Part shown: positions 55,365 to 64,000 of the stretch, piece after piece
How the letters are laid out: each line of letters starts with the position of its first letter
Numbering within the stretch: the first letter of the stretch is position 1
Assembly (NCBI RefSeq): GCF_019774615.1
Contig: NZ_CP081497.1
Location: 2,232,001 to 2,296,000, forward strand
Direction: 5' to 3'
From: Streptomyces sp. BHT-5-2
Lineage (GTDB): Bacteria > Actinomycetota > Actinomycetes > Streptomycetales > Streptomycetaceae
DNA: 64,000 nucleotides
Made by a program: the position numbers and the translations under genes
The notes under the pieces: generated by a model
The model's database searches: none
Told to the model about the DNA's origin: nothing
Seen by the model: the letters and a program-made list of their open reading frames with translations, nothing else

Positions 55365-56159
55365 ATGGCCCACACCCCCGCCCCCCCTACGACCGCGGAA
55401 TCCCGGGCCGAACAGCCGGTCGTACTGGTCCTCGACTATCCCGGCCACCGCCCCGAGGCCAAACTGTCCGAGTTGCGACTTGAGGACGCCGGATTCGACG
55501 TGCGGTATCTGCTGACCAGGCCGCTGCCCCGGGACCTTTCCGCCGACGCGTACGCCTCCCGCGCACTCCAAGCCGCGGAGAACCTGCCTTGCGAGATCCA
55601 CGCGGTGCTCGCGTACTGCATGTCCGCTACCTTGGCGCAGCACGTCGCCGCATTGACCTCTGCTTCCCATCTGCTCCTCTTCGACGCCGAGATCTCGGCG
55701 CCGGACGTGGTCGCGAAGGAAGTGCGGGAGATCCTGCGGTCGTTTATGGCGGGTGCCGAACTGCCCGGCTGGTGGAGCGATGACGCCCTCGCGCGCAGTC
55801 CGGTCGAGGTGATGGACCGGGTCCACGACCATCTCTTCGAGGTGATCCGGACCGCGCTGGCGGAGGACTCGGGAATGGATGACCAGGCCGAGGACCCCGC
55901 TGCAACTCAGGTGGCCAGGAATCTCGTGGGCACGTACATGGACTGGCTCGCGCATCTCGTCGCCGCGCACCGAAGCGTCCTGCCGGCCTTCGCCGGTGCA
56001 TCCGCCCAGATCGTGTCGGCGAGGCACGTCCTGCCGGACACCTGGCCCGGTCTCTCCTCCCCAGGGTGCATGCGAATGGCGTCCGAGCGGCAGACTCTGG
56101 CCGCCGACGAAGAGACGCGGCGCTTCGTCCTGCGGGCGCTTGGCGGGTCCGCTCGGTGA
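55365..56159 (+). CDS. Stand-alone thioesterase-like alpha/beta hydrolase
   Basis: A 264-residue protein from ATG 55365 (CAGGAGCAG upstream). The strand-turn LVLDYPGHRPEA and the elbow VLAYCMSATLAQH place Cys85 at the nucleophile position, as in the TE of the 48-kb protein (GYCAGG). The elbow glycines are replaced by Ala and Ser. It is acidic and has no signal peptide. It may release the product or edit misloaded carriers; it could also be catalytically altered. Confidence 0.6.
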   Translation: MAHTPAPPTTAESRAEQPVVLVLDYPGHRPEAKLSELRLEDAGFDVRYLLTRPLPRDLSADAYASRALQAAENLPCEIHAVLAYCMSATLAQHVAALTSASHLLLFDAEISAPDVVAKEVREILRSFMAGAELPGWWSDDALARSPVEVMDRVHDHLFEVIRTALAEDSGMDDQAEDPAATQVARNLVGTYMDWLAHLVAAHRSVLPAFAGASAQIVSARHVLPDTWPGLSSPGCMRMASERQTLAADEETRRFVLRALGGSAR

Positions 56160-56229
56160 CATGAGCCTCAAACGCTCGATGAAACGAGCAGCAGGCAATC
56201 GATCAACAGTTCACACAGGGGGAAGGAAA

Positions 56230-56901
56230 ATGCCGAGTCCGCTCGGAGAGATTCTGCCGGACGCTTACCGAGCGTCCGCGACTGTAGCCACGCTCGGGCC
56301 CGCTGGAACGGATGCCCACGCCGAAGCGGATCGACACTTCGGCCGTATTCTGCTCGCCGATTCCTTCAATGGCGCCATGGAGCTGGGTCTGGCCGAAGGA
56401 GTGCTGGTCCTCGTCGCGGCTGGATTTGTGGAACGCGACGCGAGCACGGTGGTGGACAGCTGGGTGGACATGCATTTTCGAAACCTAGACCTCATGCGTC
56501 TTGTCGCCACTTGGGAGAGCCCCACGAAACCGATGTGTGTAGCCACCAACCGGGCGCGAGCAGCCGGAATTGAGGAAATGTCATCCGTATCCCTTCACCC
56601 CGCCACCGCTGCATTCGCGAAGAGGTATGCACCCCGCGCTACGCATGCATATGTCAACGCCAAACCGATAGCCGTGCAGTGGGCATCCGAAGGACGGGTG
56701 GATGGATGCATCGGTTCCCTTGACGTCGTCCGGAAGAGTGCAGAACTTGAAGTGCACCGCATCTGGCAACCGACGATGGTGTGGTGTCTCTATGAGCCGA
56801 GGAGCGGTCCCCGTCCGACCGGGGACTTCGCGGATGATCAGTCCGCTACACTGCAGCGAAATCACTGGAGGCATTTACTCCAGTACCAACGGCAACAATA
56901 G
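56230..56901 (+). CDS. Prephenate dehydratase-fold protein, BacA-like (prephenate decarboxylase?)
   Basis: A 223-residue protein from ATG 56230 with GGGGGAAGG just upstream; an earlier ATG at 56161 is less likely. It has LGPAGT (22-27), where PheA has LGPxGTF, and later VSLHPATAAFAKRY and the C-terminal half of the same fold. The catalytic TRF motif of prephenate dehydratases is not seen. Length and features suit BacA-type prephenate decarboxylases (bacilysin, aeruginoside and salinosporamide pathways), which make non-aromatic amino-acid precursors. Confidence 0.55.
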   Translation: MPSPLGEILPDAYRASATVATLGPAGTDAHAEADRHFGRILLADSFNGAMELGLAEGVLVLVAAGFVERDASTVVDSWVDMHFRNLDLMRLVATWESPTKPMCVATNRARAAGIEEMSSVSLHPATAAFAKRYAPRATHAYVNAKPIAVQWASEGRVDGCIGSLDVVRKSAELEVHRIWQPTMVWCLYEPRSGPRPTGDFADDQSATLQRNHWRHLLQYQRQQ

Positions 56902-56910
56902 GAGTACCCC

Positions 56911-57918
56911 ATGAAGGTCCTCATTGCTGGCGGCGCAGGCTTCATCGGTAGCACGGTGGCCTCTGCGTGCCTTGACGATGGCATCGAACCGATCATTCTC
57001 GACAATCTGGTGACTGGCCGCAAGGAGTTCACCGCGGGACGGGTATTCTACGAGGGCGACATCGCCGACGGCCGGCTCATCGATGAAATCTTCGCCGCTC
57101 ACCCGGAGATCGAGGCAGTCGTCGACTGCGCCGCGCTGATCGTCGTGCCGGAGTCCGTGGCCGAACCGCTCCGCTACTACACGGAGAACGTCGCGAAGGG
57201 AATCACCTTCCTCGGACACCTGTCGCGCAATGGCTGCACACGATTCATCTTCAGCTCATCCGCTTCAATTTACGCGACCGGCGAAGATTTCGCCGTCGAC
57301 GAGGACTCGGAACTCGCCCCGCTCAGCCCCTACGCCCGCACCAAGGCGCTGTTCGAGACGGCGCTTGAGGACATCAGTTCCACGGGGGACACGCGCATCA
57401 TTTCCCTGCGTTACTTCAATCCCGTCGGCGCGGACCCGAAGATGCGCTCGGGGCTCCAGGTGCGCCGCCCCACCCACGCCCTCGGCAAGATGATCGAGGC
57501 TCACCGGCTCGGCGAAACCTTCCAGATCACCGGCGTCGACTGGCCCACCCGGGATGGATCGGGCATCCGCGACTACATCCACGTGTGGGATCTCGCCCGG
57601 GCACACGTCCAGGCCCTTCGCCGTTTCGAGTCCGTGTTCTCGGCCGAGCCCCAGACCTCCTACCGGGTCATCAACTTGGGAACGGGAACGGGCACCACGG
57701 TCCGTGAACTCCTCGACGCCTTCGAGAGGGCAACCGGAACCCCCCTGCCCTCGGTGGAGACGGACCGGCGCCCCGGCGACAACGCAGGCGCCTACTCACG
57801 CGGCGACCGAGCCGCGGCCCTGCTCGACTGGCGCCCCCAGCACTCCCTCGACGAAGGAATCCAGGATTCCCTCACCTGGTTCGAGAAGCGCGATTCCGTT
57901 ATCGGCACAGACGCATAG
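56911..57918 (+). CDS. NAD-dependent epimerase/dehydratase (GalE-like)
   Basis: A 335-residue extended SDR. The NAD-binding motif is GGAGFIGS (residues 7-14), and the active site is SSSASIYATG with Tyr-x-x-x-Lys in SPYARTK. The C-terminal substrate domain reads FNPVGADPKMRSG and GIRDYIHVWDLARAH, very like UDP-glucose 4-epimerases. In this cluster it may act on an NDP-sugar or on another activated intermediate. It starts 9 bp after the BacA-like gene. Confidence 0.85.
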   Translation: MKVLIAGGAGFIGSTVASACLDDGIEPIILDNLVTGRKEFTAGRVFYEGDIADGRLIDEIFAAHPEIEAVVDCAALIVVPESVAEPLRYYTENVAKGITFLGHLSRNGCTRFIFSSSASIYATGEDFAVDEDSELAPLSPYARTKALFETALEDISSTGDTRIISLRYFNPVGADPKMRSGLQVRRPTHALGKMIEAHRLGETFQITGVDWPTRDGSGIRDYIHVWDLARAHVQALRRFESVFSAEPQTSYRVINLGTGTGTTVRELLDAFERATGTPLPSVETDRRPGDNAGAYSRGDRAAALLDWRPQHSLDEGIQDSLTWFEKRDSVIGTDA

Positions 57919-57930
57919 GTGTAATGTGAC

Positions 57931-59172
57931 ATGAGCCCAGACCACCCACCGTTCCTCGACACGGTGATCCCGTCCGATGGAAATCCCTCCCCGGACATTC
58001 CGAGATCACTTTTGTCCGCGAAATATCCCCGGGCGATAGGCGCGTGGGTGGCGGAAATGGCTTACGGCGTGGCCAGGCCGATCCACAGCGCGTTAACGCG
58101 TGAACTGAACGTTGAGACGCTCGGATACAATGATCCGATCAGTATCGGCCTGGCCCGCGAATCCATCGTTCGCTGGATGGATAGGGCATACGGCTGGCAC
58201 GTGCGCAGCGAATCCATCGGTTTCGTCAGCGATATCGTCACCGGGTTTGGAGCGGTCCTCCGGCACTATCTTGCGCCGGCGAGTACGGTAATTGTTCCCA
58301 CCCCCGCCTATGCTCCGCTCTTGACCGTGCCAATTCTATTCGGTCACCGTGTCGTGGAAGTGCCTTCACTCGTAGACAGTAACGGCTACCACATGGATAT
58401 GGCGGGAATCGACCGGGCACTGAGTCAAGGTGGGCGCATGGTCGTCCTCTGTAATCCGCATAATCCGACGGGGCGAATTTTCACAGCAGAGGAACTCGGC
58501 CAATTGGCGCGGCTGGTGGATTCCCATGGTGCGCGCGTGTTCAGCGACGAGGTGCATGCGCCACTGACGCTCGTCGAGACTCCACATCTTCCCTATGCCA
58601 ACCTCAGTGAGACCGCGGCGTCGCATGCCATCACCGCAACCTCCGCCTCGAAGGGTTGGAACATATCTGGGCTCAAGTGCGCCCAGCTTATATTCTCCGC
58701 TTCGGAAGACATGGCGACATGGCAGAGGGTCGCCGATTTCTATATCCGTTCCGTGTCGCGCTTGGGCGTATCCGCGCTGCGCGCCGCATACGACGACCCT
58801 GCTTCCCACGCATGGCTCTCCGCAGTTCGGGAACAGCTTACTAGAAACAATGCACTGGTCGCTAAAACCATCGCTGAGCACATCCCAGGGATGGTCTCCT
58901 TTCCCTCCGAAGCGACGTATCTCGCCTGGCTGGACTGTCGGCAACTCGGGCTCGTTGATCCCGCCGCATTCTTCCGCGAGCGGGTCGGCCTGGCCATGTC
59001 GGAAGGATCGGAATTCTCGGCACCAGGGCACATCCGACTGAACTTCGCACTGCCGGAACGCCTTCTCCGAAACGCACTCTCGGCCCTCGTCGCGGGTGCG
59101 GACATCCTCCAGTCCGGACAGAGCGTTCTTCGTACCGGTCACGCACCTGAAATCACCATGGGAAAGCGGTAA
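57931..59172 (+). CDS. PLP-dependent aminotransferase/C-S lyase (MalY/PatB-like)
   Basis: A 413-residue fold-type I enzyme with VVLCNPHNPTGRIFTAEEL, SDEVHAPL and PLP lysine Lys241 in TSASKGWNISGLKCA. This combination is that of the MalY/PatB group (cystathionine beta-lyases and related aminotransferases). In a cluster with a BacA-like enzyme, transamination of a prephenate-derived keto acid is one possibility; thiol release is another. It lies 12 bp after the epimerase gene. Base composition is lower in GC than the flanks. Confidence 0.85.
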   Translation: MSPDHPPFLDTVIPSDGNPSPDIPRSLLSAKYPRAIGAWVAEMAYGVARPIHSALTRELNVETLGYNDPISIGLARESIVRWMDRAYGWHVRSESIGFVSDIVTGFGAVLRHYLAPASTVIVPTPAYAPLLTVPILFGHRVVEVPSLVDSNGYHMDMAGIDRALSQGGRMVVLCNPHNPTGRIFTAEELGQLARLVDSHGARVFSDEVHAPLTLVETPHLPYANLSETAASHAITATSASKGWNISGLKCAQLIFSASEDMATWQRVADFYIRSVSRLGVSALRAAYDDPASHAWLSAVREQLTRNNALVAKTIAEHIPGMVSFPSEATYLAWLDCRQLGLVDPAAFFRERVGLAMSEGSEFSAPGHIRLNFALPERLLRNALSALVAGADILQSGQSVLRTGHAPEITMGKR

Positions 59173-59177
59173 CGGGA

Positions 59178-60029
59178 ATGCTTCAGGTCCTAGTGGCCGG
59201 CTACGGCGTGATAACCAGCGGCATCATCCGACAGCTGCTGCACAGCGGAGAGATGTCCGTCTCGCTGCTCAGCCGGCACCTCACAACCCCACCACATCCG
59301 GGCGTGAGGCTCGTGACGGAGGCGGAGGTTCCGGCAAGTCGGCCCGACGTCATCCTCGGCTGTTTTGAAGACGACGTCCGAAGCCGGGAGTTCTGGACAT
59401 CACCGTCCACGACGGCGGCCACAGTCGCCAGTGGTGCCGGCTGCATCGAGATGTCCACTCTGAGCCCGGCATGGATCGACGAGTGGCACATACGCATACG
59501 GGGGTCCGGTGGCGTTTCCGTGGAGTGCCCGGTCACCGGCAGCCGATCCGGAGCTGCGAACGGAACGCTTTCCGCCTTCCTGTACCGGAGTGCGGACGAT
59601 CCGCGTAGCGAACAGGTGCTCCGAGCGTGCACTCGGCAGCGTTACACCTTCCGGACTTCCGGACACCCCACCCGTTTCAAGCTCGTCTACAACGCCTGGG
59701 GGGCGGCGCTTCTCCATTCCCTCAAGGCGTTCGTTCCCACACTCCGAGCCGCACTCGGCGAGGACTTCGACGTGGCCGGCGAGATCGTGAAGAGCAACGG
59801 CTGGATGTCTCTCGTCTGTGCCAGCAAACTCGACCGGATGGTCGAAGAACGCTTCGACGATCCGGACTTCGCGCTGCGACACATGGTCAAAGACCTCCGG
59901 TACGCACATGACGTCATCGGGGATTCCAACGATCTGCTCGACCTGGTCTACAGGTCCTACGTACAAGCCGAATCAATTCACGGCGGCGCCGCCGACTATA
60001 CGGCAGTGACCGGACCGGGGGAGCAATGA
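59178..60029 (+). CDS. 3-hydroxyisobutyrate-dehydrogenase-like NAD(P) enzyme
   Basis: A 283-residue protein. An N-terminal Rossmann part (VLVAGYGVITSGIIRQL, an unusual variant of GxGxxG) is followed by the beta-hydroxyacid signature ECPVTGSRSGAANGTLSAF and a helical half with FKLVYNAWGAALLHS, where the family has the catalytic Lys. That Lys is not in its usual place, so activity may differ from simple dehydrogenases. It starts 5 bp after the PLP gene and its stop overlaps the next start (ATGA). Confidence 0.65.
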   Translation: MLQVLVAGYGVITSGIIRQLLHSGEMSVSLLSRHLTTPPHPGVRLVTEAEVPASRPDVILGCFEDDVRSREFWTSPSTTAATVASGAGCIEMSTLSPAWIDEWHIRIRGSGGVSVECPVTGSRSGAANGTLSAFLYRSADDPRSEQVLRACTRQRYTFRTSGHPTRFKLVYNAWGAALLHSLKAFVPTLRAALGEDFDVAGEIVKSNGWMSLVCASKLDRMVEERFDDPDFALRHMVKDLRYAHDVIGDSNDLLDLVYRSYVQAESIHGGAADYTAVTGPGEQ

Positions 60030-60826
60030 AAGTATCGGACATCGAGGGCCTTCGCCCGCATCTCACGTCGGCGTTCATGGGCGTAACAGCCGCCTCCGTG
60101 GCTCTATCGGGTTCCCTGTCACGTGGGGACGCCCGAATCGCCGAGGCCCGGGTGCTCTCGGACCTGGACCTGATACCGGTCGTCGAACAGGCCGATGACG
60201 TCACACGGGCACGCAAACAACTGCAGCCGGTGCTCCAGGACTTGGCTGATCACTACGCGGTCACCTGTACCGCCGCGGTCACCCTGCGGGAGAACTTTCT
60301 TCGTGCCCGTCATTCAGGCTATGTCACCAGCATGCTCGCCCAGCCGTTCCTCTGCGACCCACTGGGAATCCAGCTGGACCTGGAAGCACTGCCGGCTCCC
60401 CCCGGCGATAACGTCACTGACGTGCTGCCGTGGCTCGCCCAACCGGTGACGTATTACCTGGCCAAGGCAGGCGCGAACACCTCGGAGGAGAACCTGGCGA
60501 AGGCCGCCACCGCCGCCCGTCGTCTGATAGCGGCCGGTGCCCCTGGCGCGGAGTCGAAACTGCTCGTCTCCTCCACCCCGGCCCACCGCGAAGCGGACAG
60601 CAGATTCGATGTGCGCCCTCTCGCCGAAGAGTGTCTGCATGCCGTGCTGACGGTCGCCGAGGAGCATGACCTCACCCTGCTTCCCTCGTCGTTGGAGTTC
60701 ATCGCGGGGATCTCCCGGTCGGCGTGTCCCGACGAGACATTTCACGCAGTGCGCGACCGCACCTTCCTCGAAAACCAGGGCCTGCCGTTCGCGCTGTCCG
60801 CGATGTCGGCTCGACCGTCCGCCTGA
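60026..60826 (+). CDS. Nucleotidyltransferase-like protein
   Basis: A 266-residue protein. Residues 27-50 read ALSGSLSRGD, then VLSDLDLIPV: Gly-Ser followed by Asp46-x-Asp48, the core of the minimal nucleotidyltransferase superfamily. The rest is helical with no known domain. Such enzymes transfer NMP groups to small molecules or proteins. It overlaps the dehydrogenase gene by 4 bp, so the two are coupled. Confidence 0.55.
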   Translation: MKVSDIEGLRPHLTSAFMGVTAASVALSGSLSRGDARIAEARVLSDLDLIPVVEQADDVTRARKQLQPVLQDLADHYAVTCTAAVTLRENFLRARHSGYVTSMLAQPFLCDPLGIQLDLEALPAPPGDNVTDVLPWLAQPVTYYLAKAGANTSEENLAKAATAARRLIAAGAPGAESKLLVSSTPAHREADSRFDVRPLAEECLHAVLTVAEEHDLTLLPSSLEFIAGISRSACPDETFHAVRDRTFLENQGLPFALSAMSARPSA

Positions 60827-60836
60827 GAAGGACCCC

Positions 60837-61493
60837 ATGTCGCTCGTACTCCCCAACACCTTCGCTTGCACGTCTAGGACGGCTGTGCTCGAAGGGGCCA
60901 CACCCATTGATTTCCGTCCCTTCGCCCAGCACGGTTTGCCGGAGGAGCTCACTCGGCAGCTGGTGACCCAGCGCTTCCTCGTGACAGCCTCATGTGCCCG
61001 TTCTTCGGTGTCCGAAGGGCGCTACATCGATTTCACAGAGACCCTTGTCAAGATCCCCGTCCACCTCGGAGCGCAGAACTACCTGTTTCCCGTGATCACC
61101 TACGTGGACCACGAGTACTCCCTCATACGCGGATTCCTGCTCGGCTTCCACAAGGTCTTCGCCGCGCATCCCGAAGGTGCCCGCAGCCACACTGTCAGCT
61201 TGCCGGGCCTCGACATTGATCTGCGAGAAGACGAGGTCCTGGGAGGCGGCGAGGCTGAGGTGCCAGCCGAACAGGCTTACCCGTTCCTGCTCTGGACGGA
61301 CTACTCGGTGGGTGGTGCCCGCTCTCACGGATTCCGCACGCTGGTTGTTGAGCAGTACCAGCGAGAGAGTTCGAGGTTCCTACGGTGTGCCCGCCGAGAC
61401 CAAACGGTCGCTAACAGGAAGGCCACAGTGGCTGGCCTTTACGAGATTGAGGACCGCTTTGTGGTCACCGGGACGGATCCACTCGACGTCTGA
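60837..61493 (+). CDS. Acetoacetate-decarboxylase-like protein
   Basis: A 218-residue protein from ATG 60837 behind GAGAAGGA. Segments YIDFTETLVKIPV, YLFPVITYVDHEYSL and RGFLLGFHKVF follow the pattern of the acetoacetate decarboxylase family (GYPK region), with Lys in GFHKV as the candidate Schiff-base residue. The match is remote. It is the last gene of the plus-strand cluster run. Confidence 0.45.
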   Translation: MSLVLPNTFACTSRTAVLEGATPIDFRPFAQHGLPEELTRQLVTQRFLVTASCARSSVSEGRYIDFTETLVKIPVHLGAQNYLFPVITYVDHEYSLIRGFLLGFHKVFAAHPEGARSHTVSLPGLDIDLREDEVLGGGEAEVPAEQAYPFLLWTDYSVGGARSHGFRTLVVEQYQRESSRFLRCARRDQTVANRKATVAGLYEIEDRFVVTGTDPLDV

Positions 61494-62166
61494 CTCTCTC
61501 CCACCGTACTGGTGATGGTATACGGGTCCTGCTTCGCGTGTGCGAGCCAGTACGGGGGAGATCTACGGGGACATCGGGCCGCGCCCCACATCAACCCCAC
61601 AGAGGTCGAGCGGGAACTGGCTGGCCAGCCATGGGCTTTCGACCATGGGCAGCTGTACTTGTGGTGCCACAATTGACACCGGGCCTCACTCCGGGACGCT
61701 GCGGAGCTCTGGACTACGGCGTGCCGTACGCCCCGGGGAGCTGGCCCGTTCCCCGGCGTGGTGCCGCCAGTGCTGCCTTTGTGCTGCCTTGCTGACCTGA
61801 AAGACCTTCTGACCTGCAACGCTGCCTCGCCGTGCCTCTTCGGCTTCAACAGGGTCCGTTTTCGCCGCGGGCGAGGGCCCTGAGAATCCGGTCGAAAAGC
61901 CGCCAGTGTCCCGCACGACGCGGAGGCACCCGCGTCTACGTCACGTCGCCGCTCGCTGACCTGGTTGCTTGGCTCCAGACCGGAGGCCGAGCGTGGATAC
62001 CGCGGACAACTTCCCGGCTTCACCGAGTCCATGGCGGCACGGCACGTATCATGCCGCGAGAGTTCACTCGTAGGAGTGATGTACGAGGTGCCTGCGGAGT
62101 AGTAGCTTGCGGAAAGTGAGAGGGATTTTCCAGTGCAGCGCGCTATAGGCGCGTGTCGGCCTGCGG
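61494..62166. other. Gap between the gene cluster and the right attachment-like repeat
   Basis: Short frames on both strands show no recognised motif, although the mixture looks like eroded mobile-element DNA. No terminator was clearly seen after 61493. Confidence 0.4.
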
Positions 62167-62251
62167 GGCTACGGTAGTTGCAGCTCCCCCCCCGCATCAC
62201 TGGCGTGTACGTATGGTTCAAGTCTCGGACACACCTATCGCACACGCTGCC
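62167..62251 (+). repeat. Attachment-site-like direct repeat, right copy
   Basis: Matches 22312-22402. The core at 62193-62223 has one mismatch in 31 nt, and a 6-nt C-run present in the left copy is missing after TTCAAGT. CTCGGACACAC and GCACACGCTGC follow as in the left copy. It lies 120-150 bp past the 3' end of the broken recombinase. Inferred to be the right boundary of the 39.9-kb element and the left boundary of the next one. Confidence 0.6.
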
Positions 62252-62371
62252 CGCTCTGCGGGCAGCCGCAGCTGGCACCCGCCTCGGGCTTCCGCCCGGG
62301 AGTGGGTGCTTGTTGTTTCACTGCCTCCTGTTCTCCTCCCTTCGGTTGCTCGTGGGCGTTGTGGGTCACGT

Positions 62372-63845
62372 TCAGCCGATGGTGATCCTTTCTGCTCGCG
62401 AGGTATCGGCGGCCAGGGTCCTGGTCGCGGGGTCGAAGGTCAGCGTGAGCGCCTTGACCCGGAGGTACCCGACCGCATCGGCTTGCGTGGGCGGGTGCCG
62501 CGAGCGGCTTCAAGAAGCTTTCCGTCCGGGGCGGCGGCGGTGAGCCGGATGAGCAGGGCGGGCAGGTGCGGCAGGACGTGGTCCTCGCGCACATACGCGT
62601 TGGACGGCCGGCCCGGGTCAGGCGGCGTCGCGCTGGTGTGGCCGTGGCGGCAGAGGTAGGCGGGCCGGTGGTTCGACCAGCAGGATTCCATCCGCCGGCC
62701 GCACACCCCACAGCGCAGCAGTCCGGCCAGCAGATAGGTCCGGCCTGGTGCCGTCTCCCTTGTTGCTCGGATGTGCTGCGCGGCGACGAAGTCGGCTTCG
62801 CTGACCAGCGCCGGCTGCGCGGGCTTGGTGGAGATGACCCAGTCCTCGGGGGCGTTCCAGCGCATCACGTCGCGATGCCCCAGCCCGGTGTTGTCCGGAT
62901 CGAGCAACTCGTGATCGGTGCGCTGCCGATTCCACACCTGTCGACCGGTGTAGCGCGGGTTGCTCAGAATCGCGCGCACCGAGGTCAGAGCCCACTTGTC
63001 ACCGGAGAGGTGTGGTTGCGTTCGGGGTCGGCTGCCGACGGGCAGGGAATGCCCGCGTCGTTCAGGGCGCGGGTGATGCGGGCGATGCTGTGCTGGGCCA
63101 GCCGTTGAGCGAAGATCCACCTGACGATCTCGCCGCACTCCGGATCGATGTCCAGACGCTGGATCCGGACCCCGCGGCGAGCAAAGGAACGATTGGGGTG
63201 CGGGCCGGCGTCCACCAGCCGGTAGCCGTACGGTGGACGTCCGCCCAGATAGCGGCCCTGGTCGCGGGCTTGCACGGTCATCGCGCTGCGTACCCGGATC
63301 CGGGCGCGGGCGACCTCCCGCTTGGACAGGATGCCCAGCAGGATCATCAGTTCCTCGTGGCCGACGAGGGCCGGGTCGATGGCTCCGCCCAGCTCCGGCA
63401 CCCACAGCGCCACGCCGTAGTGCTCGAAGAGTGGCGCCATCGACGCGAACTGGTTGCCGTGGAAGGCACGCTCACAGGAGCCGATGGCGATCGCATCGAA
63501 ATCCCGGTCGGGATCGGCCATCGCCGCGAGCAAAGCAGCCGCTTGCGGGTGGCGCGCCCACGGCAGCACCCTGCTGTGACCAATGTCGAAGAACTCGGCC
63601 ACCACTCGCCCGTACCCTGACGTCACCGCCTGTGCCTGCAGCAGCTGCCAGGACCGCGAGGTAGCGGGATCCTGATGGTCCTCGGTGGAGACCCGGCCGT
63701 AGAACGTGAAACGCAGCTGCCCCGCAGACGCCTGCACCATCGTGGTAGATCGTGACCGTCCATGGTCGCGAGCCCAACCCGCAAGCGGACTGGGCACAAC
63801 CGGGCTGCTGGGGGTGGGACCGGTGGCTGAAGCCTCCAACGCCAT
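62372..63845 (-). pseudogene. Serine recombinase homologue with two frameshifts
   Basis: Homologous along its whole length to the recombinase at 22521-23978. The N-terminal frame (from ATG 63845) holds YGRVSTEDHQ and GGRPPYGYRL but runs to a stop after RNHTSPV near 63010. The next frame resumes SVRAILSNPRYTGRQVW and the zinc ribbon RCGVCGRRMESCW. A second shift near 62500 restores the C-terminal TRTLAADTSRAERITIG to a stop at 62372. Both shifts look like single-base events (a missing C near 63015). Either a real pseudogene or sequencing error. Confidence 0.88.
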
Positions 63846-64000
63846 GCGAGCCACCTCTCTGTAGGCGCGCCATTTCGTCTACGTCTGGGCGACCGTCCGT
63901 AACAGACCGCCTCCAGACGCCGCTTCCGCCTGTGCGGCCGGTTGCCCCTTCGCGATTGAGGTCAGGAGCACCAACATCAGCTGGCGCGTCCTTGCCTCTA

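Overview
The window is high-GC actinobacterial DNA, almost certainly Streptomyces. It has GTG and ATG starts with GGAGG-type ribosome sites, an EccB/EccC/EccD type VII secretion locus, dense overlapping operons, and accessory genes packed with decayed insertion sequences.

Region 1 (1-10.7 kb) is mostly ordinary: divergent type VII secretion genes (eccB partial and eccD on the minus strand, eccC on the plus strand), an APH-type kinase-like gene overlapping a CorA-like membrane protein, and a solitary beta-ketoacyl synthase.

Region 2 (11.3-22 kb) is a type I restriction-modification operon in the order hsdR-hsdS-hsdM. It continues into a second, divergent HsdM-like methyltransferase and an AIPR-family (abortive infection) protein.

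Region 3 (22.3-62.2 kb) looks like one integrated element of about 39.9 kb. Each end carries a tRNA-3'-end-like direct repeat (31 nt, one mismatch) followed by a minus-strand serine recombinase. The left recombinase is intact; the right one is broken by two frameshifts and probably belongs to a second element continuing to the right. Inside are: (a) a five-gene operon at 25.2-30.5 kb that reads as a Pycsar-like defence system, with a PycTM-like membrane effector, a Crp/Fnr regulator with an intact phosphate-binding cassette, a class III cyclase-like protein, a large P-loop protein and a partner, preceded by a perfect N6-spaced palindrome; (b) a type I-C CRISPR-Cas locus with no cas4/cas1/cas2, where cas3 is divergent from cas5-cas8c-cas7 and each arm runs straight into its own CRISPR array; an IS21 element sits between array 1 and cas3 and an ISL3 element splits array 2; (c) a scrap zone at 46-48 kb with transposase remnants, a decayed tRNA-like segment with a strong terminator, and an ArsO-like flavoprotein pseudogene; (d) an unusual NRPS-like gene cluster at 48.1-61.5 kb: a carrier-thioesterase-adenylation protein with a cysteine nucleophile motif, a carrier-condensation protein, a stand-alone thioesterase, an exporter, a BacA-like prephenate enzyme, an epimerase, a MalY/PatB-like PLP enzyme, a hydroxyisobutyrate-dehydrogenase-like protein, a nucleotidyltransferase-like protein and an acetoacetate-decarboxylase-like protein. 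A cobalamin riboswitch followed by a 49-codon ORF with a strong ribosome site lies at its centre.

The best candidates for something undescribed are the Pycsar-like operon with its own Crp regulator and a shared C-terminal/internal tag, the leaderless twin-array type I-C locus, and the B12-riboswitch peptide next to the Cys-thioesterase cluster. All family calls come from reading motifs; no database search was run.
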